Shown: positions 10,100 to 21,360, counted from the stretch's first letter. The stretch is DNA of 64,000 nucleotides from Paralichthys olivaceus (GCF_024713975.1 NC_091109.1:17183501-17247500); one strand, 5' to 3'. The notes: generated by a model not told the origin, from the sequence alone. Numbers and translations: made by a program.

Positions 10100-10925
10100 T
10101 TTTATCATTTTATTTCTTCTGCTGTGATTTCCTTTATCAGAGCTGAATTCTGGTCCTCTGCCACCCTGTGTAAATTTAAGGAATCCAGTCATGTGGCTAT
10201 CTGATGTTTATTATTTATTTTTGGTTGGGAATATAGATTCTTATAATATGTTTCAAAACATGTATGTATCTCTTCTGTCTTATATTTTGGTAGATTTGTA
10301 GCTGAGCCCCTATGCCTTTTTAATCTGTAGCCCAGCAATTTTGTAGATTTACTTCCCACGTCATACTATCGCTGTTTCATGTACAACAGCTTTTTTTGAA
10401 TCTCTTGTCCTGAGATGTCATTTACCTCTGTTCTAACTCTTTTGATATTTTGGTTTATTCGCTCGTCCACATTTTTTTTATGTTCTTTTTCCAATTTTTT
10501 AAGCTCTGATTCTAATTTATTGAGTTTTTCCTGTGTTTGCCTTTTCAAGTATGTTGATTTAGCAATTCGTTGTCCTCTAATCACAGCTTTACACGCGTCC
10601 CACAGCACCGAGGGAGACACCTCACCATTATCATTCTCCCTCACATATCACTGAATTTCTTTAATAAACTCTTCCTTCATTTGTCCTTTTAATACATTTA
10701 TATTTAGCCTCCAAAGTGTTGATTTTTGTTCTCTTGACATAGCCAGAGTCATATATACAGGACTATGGTCTGATATGTCTCTCACTCCAATTTCACAATT
10801 TTCGATCCTATAACTGTCCTAACTGAACATGAAAAAATTATCTATCCTGGAGTATCTTTGATGTGGTGCTGAGAAAAATGTATAGTCTTCCCTTAGGATT
10901 GAATTCTTTCCAAACGTCAATTACT
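10100..10925 (-). pseudogene. L1-clade LINE ORF2 fragment (endonuclease end to RT start)
   Basis: Reading the minus strand from 10925, the end of an apurinic-type endonuclease is visible, with 'EIGVRDISDHSPVYMTLA'. The SDH triplet (10773-10765) is one of its conserved sites. Next comes the lysine- and glutamate-rich linker (10644-10366, 92 codons, 'ESELKKLEKEHKKN'), then, in another frame, 'ALIKEITAEEIK' just before the RT domain. These are in the order found in L1-type ORF2. The reading is broken by stops near 10652 and 10373 and by a frameshift to the left. Unit A keeps a 15-bp stretch here that C and D have lost. RT and ORF1 are absent. Confidence 0.8.
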
Positions 10926-10970
10926 CTTTATGTAAAAAAAAAATGTTTGTACTTATTGCACTTGTAATTT

Positions 10971-11005
10971 CACATTGTGGCATTTGTATTTACAGTAGGT
11001 GGTTA
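10971..11005. repeat. 35-bp perfect inverted repeat, left arm
   Basis: 'cacattgtggcatttgtatt' plus the next 15 bases is the exact reverse complement of 15963-15997. The arms enclose the retroviral pol, the foldback and the L2 LINE. Pairs also at 31821-31855 with 36788-36822 (C), and in D near 47764-47798 with 52745-52779. Confidence 0.85.
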
Positions 11006-11204
11006 CACTTGTGGTGGACATTTATCTTGAGATGTAAAATAAAGAGTTTCTCAGACAGTTGTCTTTAGGTCATTTAATAGAAAGCTCTGCAGAGGGTTTC
11101 ACACTTAGCATGAATGCTCAGAGTGGAACAACTCCGAATAGGGAAAGAAGAAGGTTTTATACAGTCAGGTAAACAGGAAACATAAGAGACAACTGTTGTG
11201 GCAG
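11006..11204. other. Flank of retroviral pseudogene
   Basis: No recognised domain. It has an aataaa at 11037. It may be the rest of the provirus after pol (env or LTR), but nothing in it can be identified. Equivalents near 31856-32054 and 47799-47997. Confidence 0.4.
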
Positions 11205-13194
11205 AACGCTCATGTGCTAATCACACGACACTCTCTGTGATTCTCAACCTGTGGGAGTATCAGTGTGTGTGTGGTTTCAGCTGGAGGCGTCAGCTGTTCA
11301 GATGGAGCCAGTACTCCTTTGCAATGGTTAGTGTGGATCCAGGTGGCTCTCTCAGCACTGCAGTGTGGGTTGTGAGTAGCACCTGGTAGGGGCCTTGCCA
11401 CCTGAGTGAGCGCCAGTTCTTTCTCCGAAAGTCTTTGACCACCACGAAGTCGCCTGGACGGGGGTCGTGAAGTGGTTCAGTCACTGGATGAGGAAGGGAA
11501 GATGTCACCTGTTTCCTGATGTCTGAAAGAGCATTAGTCAGGTTAGAACAATAGGACAACATATCATGCATATCACACAAGTCTGTGGCGGGAAGTGGAG
11601 AGGGTGAAAGACCCGCACCAATGTGGGGAGGAGTTGCAAAAAGAATCTCATAAGGTGAAAGGTTAGACCTGGTTCGTTTTCTCATCCTCATATACATCAG
11701 CGCCAGAGGCAGGACCTTTGTCCATGTGAGACCTCTGTCTTCACAGCACTTTGCGAGCTTCGTTTTGAGTGTGCATTTTCTCGTTCCAAAGCTCCGCCAC
11801 TGGCTGGATGATATGCACAGTGTGTTCGCACATCCATTCCTAGATGAGAGCTGAGTTGTTTGACAGCTTTGTCACTTTAGATTCTGCTAGGAATCCCCCA
11901 TTGTGGAATGATGTCTTGTAACAGTGCTTTGGTGACTACACTTGCAGTTTGTTTTGAAGCAGGAAAGGCTTCAACCCATTTTGACCACATGTTGACCATC
12001 ACTAAGCAGTGAGATTTACCTTCTAATGGTGAGGCCATGGTGAACAACCAAAAATTACCTGTGCCTGCAGAGAGCACCAAAATCATGAGTGAAACCAAAT
12101 GCATATCCGGAGTCTTTGTAAACTGTGAGTGTTTTACCAGTAGCCAATTTGCATGCTTTCAGTGAGCACAATGAGTTCTGCTGCCAGGGGTGAGAGGTGA
12201 TGAGGAAAAGGACCAGAGAAGAGAATGTCACTATCAGAATAGACAGAAAAACCAACAAAGTTAGTACCAGAGACCGGGTTCACGTGAGGCGGACCCATTT
12301 ACATACAGAATCAAGTCATAGTTCATCAGAAAGGTCAGGTTGTGGTGAACACTGGACTTGTAGTTCAGCAACACAGTTGTGTTCTCCACCCGTCATCTGG
12401 AAGCGGGAGAAGCGTGGCTGGATTCAAGGTTGAACAGCGTTTCACTGTGATGTTGGGCATATCAAGAAGAACAGCTAGCAGCAGAAAGATGTGAGGTCTT
12501 CTGTTCTGTGAGAATGAGAGACACAGCATGAGTAACAAGAAGTGTCAAGTCAGAGTAGCCTACGATGTCACGTGATGCAAGAACTGCTTTTTCACAGGCG
12601 GCCACTGCACACAAGCTTTGTGGAGGGCCAGCTGCCACTGGGTCAAGTTTAGCAGAGAAGTAGGCTCACAGTAGCCTCGACAAAGGCGTCTGAATGTGTA
12701 GGCCTTGTTTTCAAAGTTAAAAGCAAACCAGTACTGGCTGTCCTTGTGGACAGGAACGTTTAAAAAAAGCATTGGATAAATCTACAACCGAAAACCACTC
12801 TGCATCAGGCGGAATTTGGGAAAGCAACGTGTACGGGTTGGGAACAATGGGTGATCGAGCAATTACAGCGTCATTCACAGCCTTCAAATCCTGCACAAAT
12901 CACCACTCAATAGGCTGACCTTTATCTCTTGTGGTGTCTGAAATGTCATGTGTTGTGTTCTCTTTAAAGGAAGCTGATCTCTGAGTTTGAGGCCCATAGG
13001 TCCTGAGGAATTCAGAGGCCTATAAGTTTAGGTTTTCTGAGAAAAACTGAATGTATACATTAATGCATTAGGTCACGGCTTAAACTGTCACCCTAAATTT
13101 GAGCTGGTGCCTTTCCCTCCCTGTTACCAAACAGATGAGGTGGGCTGGATGAAAGCCAGATGTGTTTTCTTTAGATTCACAAAAACAACTCTCC

Positions 13195-13202
13195 TATATA
13201 AA
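13195..13202 (+). promoter_or_regulatory. TATA box of the solo LTR
   Basis: TATATAAA followed by a GC-richer start region. It is kept unchanged in C and D (near 34034 and 49977). Whether it is active cannot be judged from sequence. Confidence 0.6.
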
Positions 13203-13298
13203 CGGGGAGTTGAAGCTGTTAGGGAGAAGAGATTCACATTGGCCCCAGATCTCTCTCCAGGCAGATTGCAGTGCTTGTATTGATGCTGAACTTTTTGT

Positions 13299-13304
13299 AA
13301 TAAA
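13299..13304 (+). terminator. Polyadenylation signal of the solo LTR
   Basis: AATAAA about 100 bp after the TATA box, which places the R region between them. Confidence 0.6.
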
Positions 13305-13855
13305 CCTTTCAAACAATCAAACGGTGTCAATCGGCAATTCCTTCATCATCTTCACATCATCGCTACCCCAATATACAACACTCTGATTTTCTTAACTGGA
13401 AACAGTGGAGTATGGACTGGCGAATCAGGGCAGGGGATAATTACACCAGCCTGCAAGAGAGATGCAAAAACAGGGCGTATCCTATCCACAGCTTCCTGTC
13501 TGACTGAGTACCATTGTTTACATGGTCGATATTCAGATTTTGGGGTAATTGTAACTGGGTCACAGTTTCTGATGAGGCCCACATCGTATTTGTCCTTTGC
13601 CCACAGCATTTCTGGCAAGTCTACAAGCAGGAGAACATCTGATTGGTTTGACAACATGATATGAGAATGGAGATAGTCATCAACCACATACAATGATCGT
13701 GTGGCAGGAAAACACTGATTTGGAGAAAATTTGAAACTGAAAGCATTCATGCAAGGTGAATAGATCAGGCATCATGGTTAAATGCCAGTCACTGACTGTC
13801 TGAAATGATGGTCCAAGGTCTCTCCACTGGTCATCATGTGATTTATTCATAAAGT

Positions 13856-14056
13856 GGCTCTGTGTGCACAAAACAGCTGAAAACAGTGGCTTTGCGTGCA
13901 CAAAAGCATTGGAGATGGCGAGAGAAGCTTAAAATTGCAACTTTAGTTCAGAAGATGAACCTTTCTTCACAAAGTGGCTTGAAGCTTCTTTCGTCATCTC
14001 CAGTGCTTTTGTGCAGGCAGAGCCACTGTTTCCAGTTGTTTTGTGCCACACAGAGG
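13856..14056. repeat. 201-bp foldback (imperfect hairpin)
   Basis: The first 75 bases (13856-13930) and the last 75 (13982-14056) are reverse complements at close to 90% identity, with a loop of about 51 bases. It lies between the retroviral remnant and the inverted modules. It could be a foldback MITE or the source of a hairpin RNA. No coding content. Confidence 0.8.
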
Positions 14057-14077
14057 CAGTGTCAAATCTAGACCATA

Positions 14078-14492
14078 TCAAGAGTATAAATATGGCAGAT
14101 ATGGCAGGATGAACAGAATGAACAGTATAAATATAAACAGAATTATCAGTGGAATATAATTATGGTACAGAATTACAGTACAAATATAAATGTGATGCTC
14201 TCCAAAACAAATCCACCACTATAAACCACCACCACCAAGACTACAAATGACCTGAAACATGCTCCTATCACTATTCTGGAGGAACGATTTGGGCCTCCAC
14301 ACTTGGTGAAACTTTCACTACTGACCATCCCATTCGCTTATAATGGGGAGTGTTTTCCCTGAATATCTCAGGGACCGAAGGTCATAGCTGCCGGGCACTG
14401 CCACCAACGGAAAGAGCACCCCTGAAAATGGGGGGGTAGCCAAAGTAATAATAATATAGTAGTAATATGTGTCTGTTGTGCTGCTGCTGCTT
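14078..14492 (-). repeat. Inverted copy of the satellite-like and following modules
   Basis: 14314-14446 is the reverse complement of 7316-7448, 14078-14313 that of about 7955-8170, and 14447-14492 that of the start of the AT-rich insert. Here the first two modules are contiguous, which shows that 7449-7960 in the direct copy is an insertion. Copies: 34903-35317 and 50860-51274. Confidence 0.85.
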
Positions 14493-14505
14493 CATTCATT
14501 TCAGC

Positions 14506-15113
14506 TTTAAATACCTCGGGGTCCACTTCAGTGAGGACCTCACCTGGACATTAAACACCACACAGCTAGTCATGAAGGCTCAACAGCGGCTGTACTTCCT
14601 GAGGAGGCTGAGGAAGTTTGGGATGACTCCTAAGATCCTCAGCAACTTCTACAGCTGCATCATTGAGAGCATATTGACCAGCTGCATCACCGTGTGGTAC
14701 GACAGCACATCTACTATGGACCGCAAACGCCTGCAGAGAGTGGCGAAGACAGCAGAAAAAATCATCAAGAACTCACTGCCCTCTCTGCAGAGCATTTACC
14801 ACCGCAGGCAGGGTTGACAGGAGAGCTAGCTCCATTATTAAACTATTTCCAATTGTACTGTTTACATTTACATTGCATACATTTGCACTGCTCAGTTTTG
14901 CACAATACTCACCCTATTCACCTCATTACCCTTGTTTTCACCTTACTCTTAAACATGTTTCATATTCTTATTGTATTTGATGTAAATATTGTATTTGAAT
15001 GTCTATTTTGGTCGGCTGGTATTCCAGAAAGGACAGCACAAGAATTTCAATTCACAGGGGAACGTGTGTGTTCTTGTGTGTATTTGACAGTAAAAATTGT
15101 TGAATCTTGAATT
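14506..15113 (+). mobile_element. 5'-truncated L2-type LINE (RT C-terminal end plus 3' tail)
   Basis: The frame at 14506-14814 reads 'FKYLGVHFSEDLTW', 'KAQQRLYFLRRLRKFGM' and 'VWYDSTSTMDRKRLQRV'. This is the conserved end of the reverse transcriptase of L2-type LINEs (about 103 codons), ended by an early TGA at 14815-14817. A 3' region of about 300 bp follows, ending in 'ttgttgaatcttgaatt'. Comparison with the related sequence at 8520-8545 shows the same module without this insert, so both element edges are visible: 5' truncated near 14500, 3' end near 15114. The endonuclease and the FADD region are missing, so it is dead. It is younger than the module duplication and older than the unit amplification. 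Confidence 0.85.
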
Positions 15114-15117
15114 GGCA

Positions 15118-15525
15118 AGAAAACATTCAGCCACTCGGCCCTTTGTGGAAGAGTTTGGACATGGCTACAGACAAATAAACAAGGCAGTGTCCAAGATGAA
15201 ACACTAAAACACTTGACTACTGCTAACAATAGTCTTTGGTTTCCACTGACTGCATTTCCATTGGATTTGCACTCAAAATCATTGCTTTTTAATGGTTTGT
15301 GAGTGTAGGAATAATGGGGATTGTGACTTGATAAGGTGGGTGCAATGGTTTTTTTCGTCCACTAGATGGAGGTCATTGACCACGGATCACAACAGTTTTT
15401 CCTAGATTCAACATCTTGAATCAACTTTATCAGTGTTCAAGTCAAGTCAACTTTATGATCAATAATGACATATGTGCAGGAAATACAGAGAATTGAAATA
15501 GCGTTTCCCTCTTATCCCCGGTGCA
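15118..15525 (-). repeat. Inverted copy of the direct-repeat module
   Basis: Reverse complement of the first part of 8184-8706. It keeps about 45 bp (near 15144-15186) that the direct copies lack, so it is the more complete version. Confidence 0.9.
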
Positions 15526-16014
15526 AACAGCATTCAACATGAAATATAAAATATCAAAAATAGAAGTCATTCAAAGATATAAACAGGCAGTGGCAAATGT
15601 AGATGATATCAAAGATTCGCAGTTTGGGCCCCTGACCAGCTAGAGCTCTGACATTTTGCACACTGCCTCTCCTCTCACCCCAGAAGGCTCCCTATGTGTT
15701 ATTAAAGCTCTGGGTGTTGCAGGTCAAAAGATCACATTTTTTCCACCTACCTCCTACCTCAGTTCGAGCCCAAAACCACCCAGGGGCCCCAAGTTTTAAG
15801 TAGAGGTTCCCCCTGAGACCCAGGAAGCACAACTACATTCGGGTCGCCGTAGCCGGAAGCTGTTTTTCTAGTGTAAAATACCTGAAAAAGGGTGTATTTG
15901 AGTGAACGATAAATGGACACATACTTTTCTCAGATCATGTGTATTATGACTCATTATCAGGATAACCACCTACTGTAAATACAAATGCCACAATGTGTAC
16001 AATTACTGCTGAAT
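15526..16014. other. Unclassified unit end
   Basis: No recognised gene. A C-rich stretch at 15760-15830 stands out from the AT-rich surroundings. The 83-codon minus frame (15944-16195) spans the unit boundary and shows no domain. Equivalents: 21824-22312, 36351-36839, 52308-52796. Confidence 0.5.
15963..15997. repeat. 35-bp perfect inverted repeat, right arm
   Basis: Partner of 10971-11005. It is also kept in unit B near 22261-22295, where the left arm is deleted. Confidence 0.85.
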
Positions 16015-16594
16015 ATCTACAGAACTGAAATATTACATACGTCAATAGACTATACTGAAATATTACTATAGACCATGTACATCCAAACAGACATTTAACC
16101 TGTCTAATCTGTGACCTAGCACCTGCATTCATTAAACAACTTTGGATACCAGTAATAAAGTAAACATAAGCATGTAAGATAAACAAATACAGCATTTCAC
16201 AAAATATTCTTTAACTCGGCTTACTTCTAATATACTGATAATATATTGCAACTCACAATTTAGAACAGTACACTCAGTAACGCAATTATTTCTGAAAAAA
16301 TCAATTTAAAATAGCCTGCTTGCAACAACACTAGTCACATAGTTTTTCCACAGCCACGGTGTACTACTATTCCACAGACAGCGCACAGTTAGCATTGCAG
16401 GAGATTGATGTGCCTTATGTTAACTTAATCGTCGTCATGTAATTATCAATATTACTTCACGCTACACGAACAGACCGTATTACAAATTGTTTCCTGAGCA
16501 CATATACACATTCACCTAACACACTGGTAAATATTAACCATTACTTTGAGGTACTGCGCGTATCGCATTTACAAGGCAAGAAGTGTGCTTTGTG

Positions 16595-16841
16595 AGGTCC
16601 TAGTGACCTTGCCATTTGATCTTTGACAACTGAATTCTATTCAAGTCATCATTGAGGCCAAGTGAATGTTTGTGCCACATGTAATGATATTTCCTTTGTA
16701 TTCAAAACAATGCAAAGTCAAGTGAGCTTGACCTTTCGACCTTTGACTTACATGATGTAGTTGTTCATGAGATATCGCTTTCACATGAATGGGACAGACA
16801 GATGGATGGATAAGCTGAAAACATAATGCCTCTGGCCACAC
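16595..16841. repeat. Dispersed short repeat, copy in unit B
   Basis: Same element and position in the unit as 581-827, with no visible difference of note. Confidence 0.6.
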
Positions 16842-18462
16842 TGAAAGTGAAAATGGTAAAGAAATAAATATAGCAATACATGATAAATAATTTGTTCCAT
16901 GTTCTTTTAATTTACATGGATGATTTCTTGACAAAACAAGCCAACTCTATAAATGTGAACTGAGTGTCAGAAATTAACACGACATTCATAGCATCTGCAA
17001 ACAATTTTTCCCCACAAATTGCTGTAACTTTCTGAGAATCTGCATCACAGTATATTGTAAAATATCATGTGTTTCAATACTCACATTATTGATGGAACCT
17101 CAGTGATGTCTACTGTCCCTGGCTCAGACACTCTCTCAAGCATCTACAGTACATGTCAAGACAGGTAATGGTAGAATTAAAATGACATTAGATATCTACA
17201 ATTCAGTTGAACTATTATAGTTTCAGATATTAACCATTTAATTCCGAGTTCAGTCAGGAACCCTTTGTCATGCTTTACCCATTTGTTGCAAATGGGGACA
17301 CAGTTATGATTGGCGCTGAAGGCTCCATTCTTTGGATGTTCCCTGGTTAGCCGAGCAGTGTGCTGAGATAAAACAGGGGACATATGCAGAGCGCCCAGTG
17401 GGCGTAGCAGGCAAGGTACTTTTGTTTAAGATGATTTACCACAACCGTGTTTGGACTCGGTGCTGTGGTGGCAGTTTCTGTGAAACAAGCACAAAGTCAA
17501 ACACTTCTTTCTTTAAGTTTAATTCACCATCTGCAGATGGACTCATTAGTACACATCACCTGATTGACATGCACAAATGAGCAAAGAACATAGGAGAATC
17601 TGTGTTCTTATAACTCACAGCCCCCTCCCACTAAGCATGCAAAGGTATATATTACCCTTCTGTATTTTCACTCAGTGGAGGAGACATCCTGTCCTTTTGT
17701 TTACATGTTCTGTGGGTGACTCCCCCCCGTGAGATCCCACTTGTTTGATCCCAATCAGAGATACGAGATACCATAAAGTTGTGGTTTCTCGAGGCCATAA
17801 AACTCAAGTCTCTTAAGCCACCACAGTAAACCTTAAAGTTGCCCTTTTAGATGAACAATTTGGTCAACCATTTGGTCAGTCCTCCACATACATGTCTGTT
17901 TATGCAATTATACATACACGAATGTAAAATTTCCATTACGGTGCTAAAAGTGTTTGAGCTTCGCAGGGATCAGTGAGGATGAGGTCGTATTTAAAGGGAC
18001 CGCTTTGGTGAGAGAATGGGCTGTGATTGGTGGGTGACTGACGAGCACCCATAAACCTATCGGTATAGCTGAGCACATGACTCCGTGTCCTGCATGAACT
18101 AACACAATGCTTCATTAGTCACAATTCTAGTTCAGGATTTCCACAATGACATTCTAACTTTAAACTTAATTTAAGGTATCTTGAATTGAGGCAAATTAAA
18201 GCTGACCTTGAATTATGATCAGTCAGAATCAAATTGTCATATATCACAAATCATAAACTGGATTTATTTTCATAATTAATTATGGATACAATTCCAAGGT
18301 ATGATGCAGAAATCTGGAATGGACATCTATATCATTGAGCATTGTACAAGAAGACAAGTACATTATTTTTAAATAAACAGCATGGAACATGGACATGTTA
18401 CTACATGTTCTACTGAATAAGGGATCAGCCGCATGCTATCCGTAATACAAACAGCCATCATC

Positions 18463-18843
18463 AGGGACATAGTCATCAGAGAGATCATAGTTAATAATCA
18501 TCCCATGGTACTTGTACCGTAGTTCTTTACAAAGTCTACCACCTGCCCCTTGATGATAGTACTCTGAGAGTTTGAGGGCTGATGCCTAAAACTCATGTCC
18601 TTGGTTTTTGTCACATTTAGTAGTAAAAATGCAGTCACAACAATACAGATTCGCAATCCACAATGGGACCATGGCTGTTCTCATCCGCATGGAGGAGACT
18701 GACTGTCACAGAGTCATCAGCAAATTTGAAAAGTAATCTGTTGTCATGCCAGCTGCAGCAGTCATCAGTATACACATTACAGAGTGAAAAGACACAGGAG
18801 AAGACCCTGTGGATGATGACAATGCCTCTTACGTGCATTTGTT
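18463..18843 (-). pseudogene. L2/CR1-type LINE RT fragment, unit B
   Basis: Copy of the broken RT fragment at 2450-2830. The FADD motif is kept and the same frameshift separates the two conserved blocks. Confidence 0.75.
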
Positions 18844-20353
18844 TACCCTCACTTTCTGTGTTACTTGTCAGTTGCAGCTCGAGGCATCATGCATGTAACC
18901 AATATTATCTTTTCCAGGCACTATACTGGTACTGTAGTACCTACAAGTTACGCACGTTCCATTTTGCCTGGGGACATTTAAAACAAACCAGTCTACAACA
19001 TAGTAAAAATCACATGAAAATCAACTGCCCTCCTCATCTTTTCATTTTTTTTACCCCCCAATTTTTTTATGTGGATTTAGAATTTGATACTGAGCATAGC
19101 CGTGAAATTGGCTCCCCAATAGAAATGGTAAAGGTTGTCAAATTAATGTTACCTACATAAATCCCCACAGATTTCCAAAACATTCTCAGAACACAGTTTA
19201 CATCACAGTATATTGTAAGGTATCACATTTTTAATTACTCACCTTATTGATGGAACCTCAACCATATTTACTGTCCCTGGCTCAGACTCTCTCTCAACCA
19301 TCTACAGTAGGTGAAGACAGTAGGTGTTTTCGTTCCCAAAACACAGGCTCTCGTGTGGTTCCAAGAGTCTGTAAGAGTAGAACATGAGGTAGAGCATTCA
19401 GCTACCAGGCAGACACCTTCTGTGCATTTAAGGTTAAACTTAAAACATTCCTTTTTGATAAAGCCTGGCTGGATCAGGTGAGTCCTGAACCATCCCTTAA
19501 GCTGCTATAGGTCTAGACTGCTGGGGAAACTCCCATCATCCACAGAGCACTTCTCCACTTCTCTCGAAAGTGAAATTATAATAACAGTTAAAAACTTCCG
19601 TCATCTCATGTCGTGAAATCACTGGAGCTTTAATTTTCGGTTTCATCGCAAAGGGGCTGCAGATGCTTTTGTGAAAGTTTACATTTTGTACAAAATGTGG
19701 AATTCTAAGAAACACAGATGTGATTAAGACATTTCTGGTAACCGTAGGGGTTCAATCTTTTCAGGAAGAATGAATGTGTGTTACGTGGCAAGAATCATTT
19801 TACTGATCCAACACAGGTCTTAACTATTTCAGATATTGAGGTCATAAGAAGCCACTGTGTGAGGTTAGGCCTGTTTTATTGGTGCTCCTTGAGGAACTCC
19901 TTCATGTAGGTAGCCAGAGAAAAGGACCCCAGCACTCGGTTGTACATCGACCAAATCTATGTCAATATGTAAATGAGAATATTCCCCACGAACCCTCCAC
20001 CCTGGCGCGATTTCCTTTTTTCCCTCACGAACTTATTTTTTATATTAAAGAATGAACTTTATAACATTATTATTTGACCGACACAGATTACACATCAACA
20101 GACGAGCTGACGGCACAAGACCTACGACAGAAATTGACCTTAAGAATAAGTTAGCAGTCTGACATGTGACAGCCATTTGAATCGCAAAGAGAGGAGCGTT
20201 AAAGCCTCGGAGTCTGAGCAAGGCAATATCAACCGCCACCACAGAAGTCAGAGCAGTGAGAGGGTTTAAATAAATGTGGGAGTGGCAGTTCTTAAAGCTG
20301 CCGTGAGATCATCACACAGTCAGGAGGCCTCGCTCGTGGCCGTCCAGCTGTAT

Positions 20354-20429
20354 CCGGCGGTGTGCCTCGGCTGGCGCCTAGCAGCTGACTTAGAACTGGT
20401 GCGGACCAGGGGAATCCGACTGTTTAATT
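20354..20429 (+). pseudogene. 28S rRNA gene fragment, unit B
   Basis: Same fragment as 4341-4416, with the same sharp right edge. Confidence 0.85.
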
Positions 20430-20430
20430 T

Positions 20431-20984
20431 AACACTTTAATAAATGTCAATAACTATGTTACTGACGTGTCCCTCTCTCTCTTTCTCTCTCTCATTGCAG
20501 GTATCTCTGACTCCAGAACTGAAGGAGAACAACTATTATTATTATTATTATCATTATTATTATTAACAACAATACTTAATTAATTATTATATGAATTGTT
20601 GCTGCTATCATTAATAATCAATAACTTCTTTACACTGTTATCGTTTACATTTTAACTAGTCAGAGCTGATACCTGACGGTGCTCAAGTGTTCCGGTCTCT
20701 CGCCTCCCCCTCCCCACTGTTTCTCTTCTCTCCCCATTTTTCTCTGCTCACCCCAACCAGTAGAGGCAGAAGACCGTCCACATTGAACCTGGTTCTGCTA
20801 GAGGTTTCTCCCTGTAAGTGAGGGAGTTTTTACTCTTCACAGTCACCAAAGTGCTTGCTCATTGTGGGAACTGTTACGTTTCTCTATATTAAACAATATT
20901 TTAATGTCTTGACCTTCTATGTAAAGCTCCTTGAGATAATGTATATTATCATTTGGCGCTATACAAATAAAATTGAATTGAATT
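20431..20984 (+). repeat. Inverted arm 1, unit B (partner arm deleted)
   Basis: Copy of 4418-4971. Its inverted partner was removed by the 9.7-kb deletion, so unit B has no large hairpin at this place. Confidence 0.8.
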
Positions 20985-21360
20985 TGTAGCACCGGTATCA
21001 TCCACTTACTGCGCCACTGGACCAGTTCTAGGTTCTAAGGAGTGGGAAGCAAGAATAATCACACCAGAGACCGTTGCTCTAAGTACAAAAGGCCGGCAAT
21101 TTACTGAATGCAAAACACACATATAAAATACAGTACAGAAAACAAAACAAATACCCTGCAGGTTCCTAATACTAAGGCAAGTATAATTGAAAAGAGTATT
21201 TCACTCTGTCCTTTCGTTCTTTAGTTCTCCTAGTTTATTTCAGTAAAGCTAATCTAAGTTAAGTTAAACCAGTCTTTTTTCTCCTAGGTTGCATCTATTT
21301 TTAGAATTTTTCCTCCTGAGTTAAATCTTTTTTCCCTTTCTTTTAAATGTAAGAGAATAC
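20985..21360 (-). other. LTR- or promoter-like segment, truncated in unit B
   Basis: Matches 4972-5348 with minor changes and ends at the deletion join. Confidence 0.35.

Larger units (their letters stand above)
12930..13380 (+). mobile_element. Retroviral solo LTR (451 bp) with 4-bp target duplication
   Basis: Starts TGTGGTGTC and ends ATATACAACA, so it has TG...CA ends, and is flanked on both sides by CTCT (12926-12929 and 13381-13384). A TATA box (TATATAAA, 13195-13202) and a polyadenylation signal (AATAAA, 13299-13304) lie in the right order on the plus strand, about 100 bp apart as expected for U3-R-U5. A 4-bp duplication fits gammaretrovirus-type integration. It interrupts the pol remnant, which lies on the opposite strand, and pol coding resumes in phase on the far side. 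No internal retroviral sequence remains, so it is a recombined solo LTR. Confidence 0.85.
11205..13750 (-). pseudogene. pol: Gammaretrovirus-like endogenous retrovirus pol, heavily broken
   Basis: On the minus strand the order is that of retroviral pol. The protease end and RT start are at 13750-13385, with 'VITPKSEYRPCKQWY' and 'GVIIPCPDSPVHTPLFPVKK'. The RT palm is at 12925-12640 ('VQDLKAVNDAV', 'VVDLSNAFF'). The RT connection is at about 12660-12475 ('AVLASRDIVGY'), RNase H at 12310-12055 and integrase at 12060-11205 ('MWSKWVEAFPASKQ', 'HPASGGALEREN', then a C-terminal 'RPGDFVVVKDFRRKNWRS'). Breaks: a solo LTR at 12930-13380; a TGA at 12902-12900; a frameshift at the A-run 12762-12768; deletion of the RT part with the YxDD site; Asn at the first catalytic Asp position of RNase H (12299-12297) and of integrase (11993-11991); loss of the second integrase Asp region; further frameshifts. 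No gag or env was found. Non-functional. Confidence 0.85.
1..16014. repeat. Subtelomeric tandem unit A (16,014 bp, most complete copy)
   Basis: The sequence at position 1 recurs at 16015, 22313, 36840 and 52797, and long stretches between these points are almost identical, which defines a head-to-tail array. Unit A is the fullest copy. It keeps both halves of the 0.5-kb direct repeat, seven minisatellite copies, a 15-bp segment in the L1 fragment that C and D lack, and a 9-bp segment of the solo LTR that C and D lack. It alone lacks 11 bp near 5668, which C, D and E carry, and has private changes near 1413-1424. The array may continue to the left of the window. Confidence 0.96.

Noticed and set aside
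13566..13600. ctgatgag resembling a hammerhead ribozyme core
   Set aside because: No matching GAAA core and stems were found around it, and it lies in retroviral coding sequence.
13352..13750. Functional retroviral gene product
   Set aside because: The frame is only the protease end and RT start, is cut by a solo LTR and is followed by stops, frameshifts and deletions.
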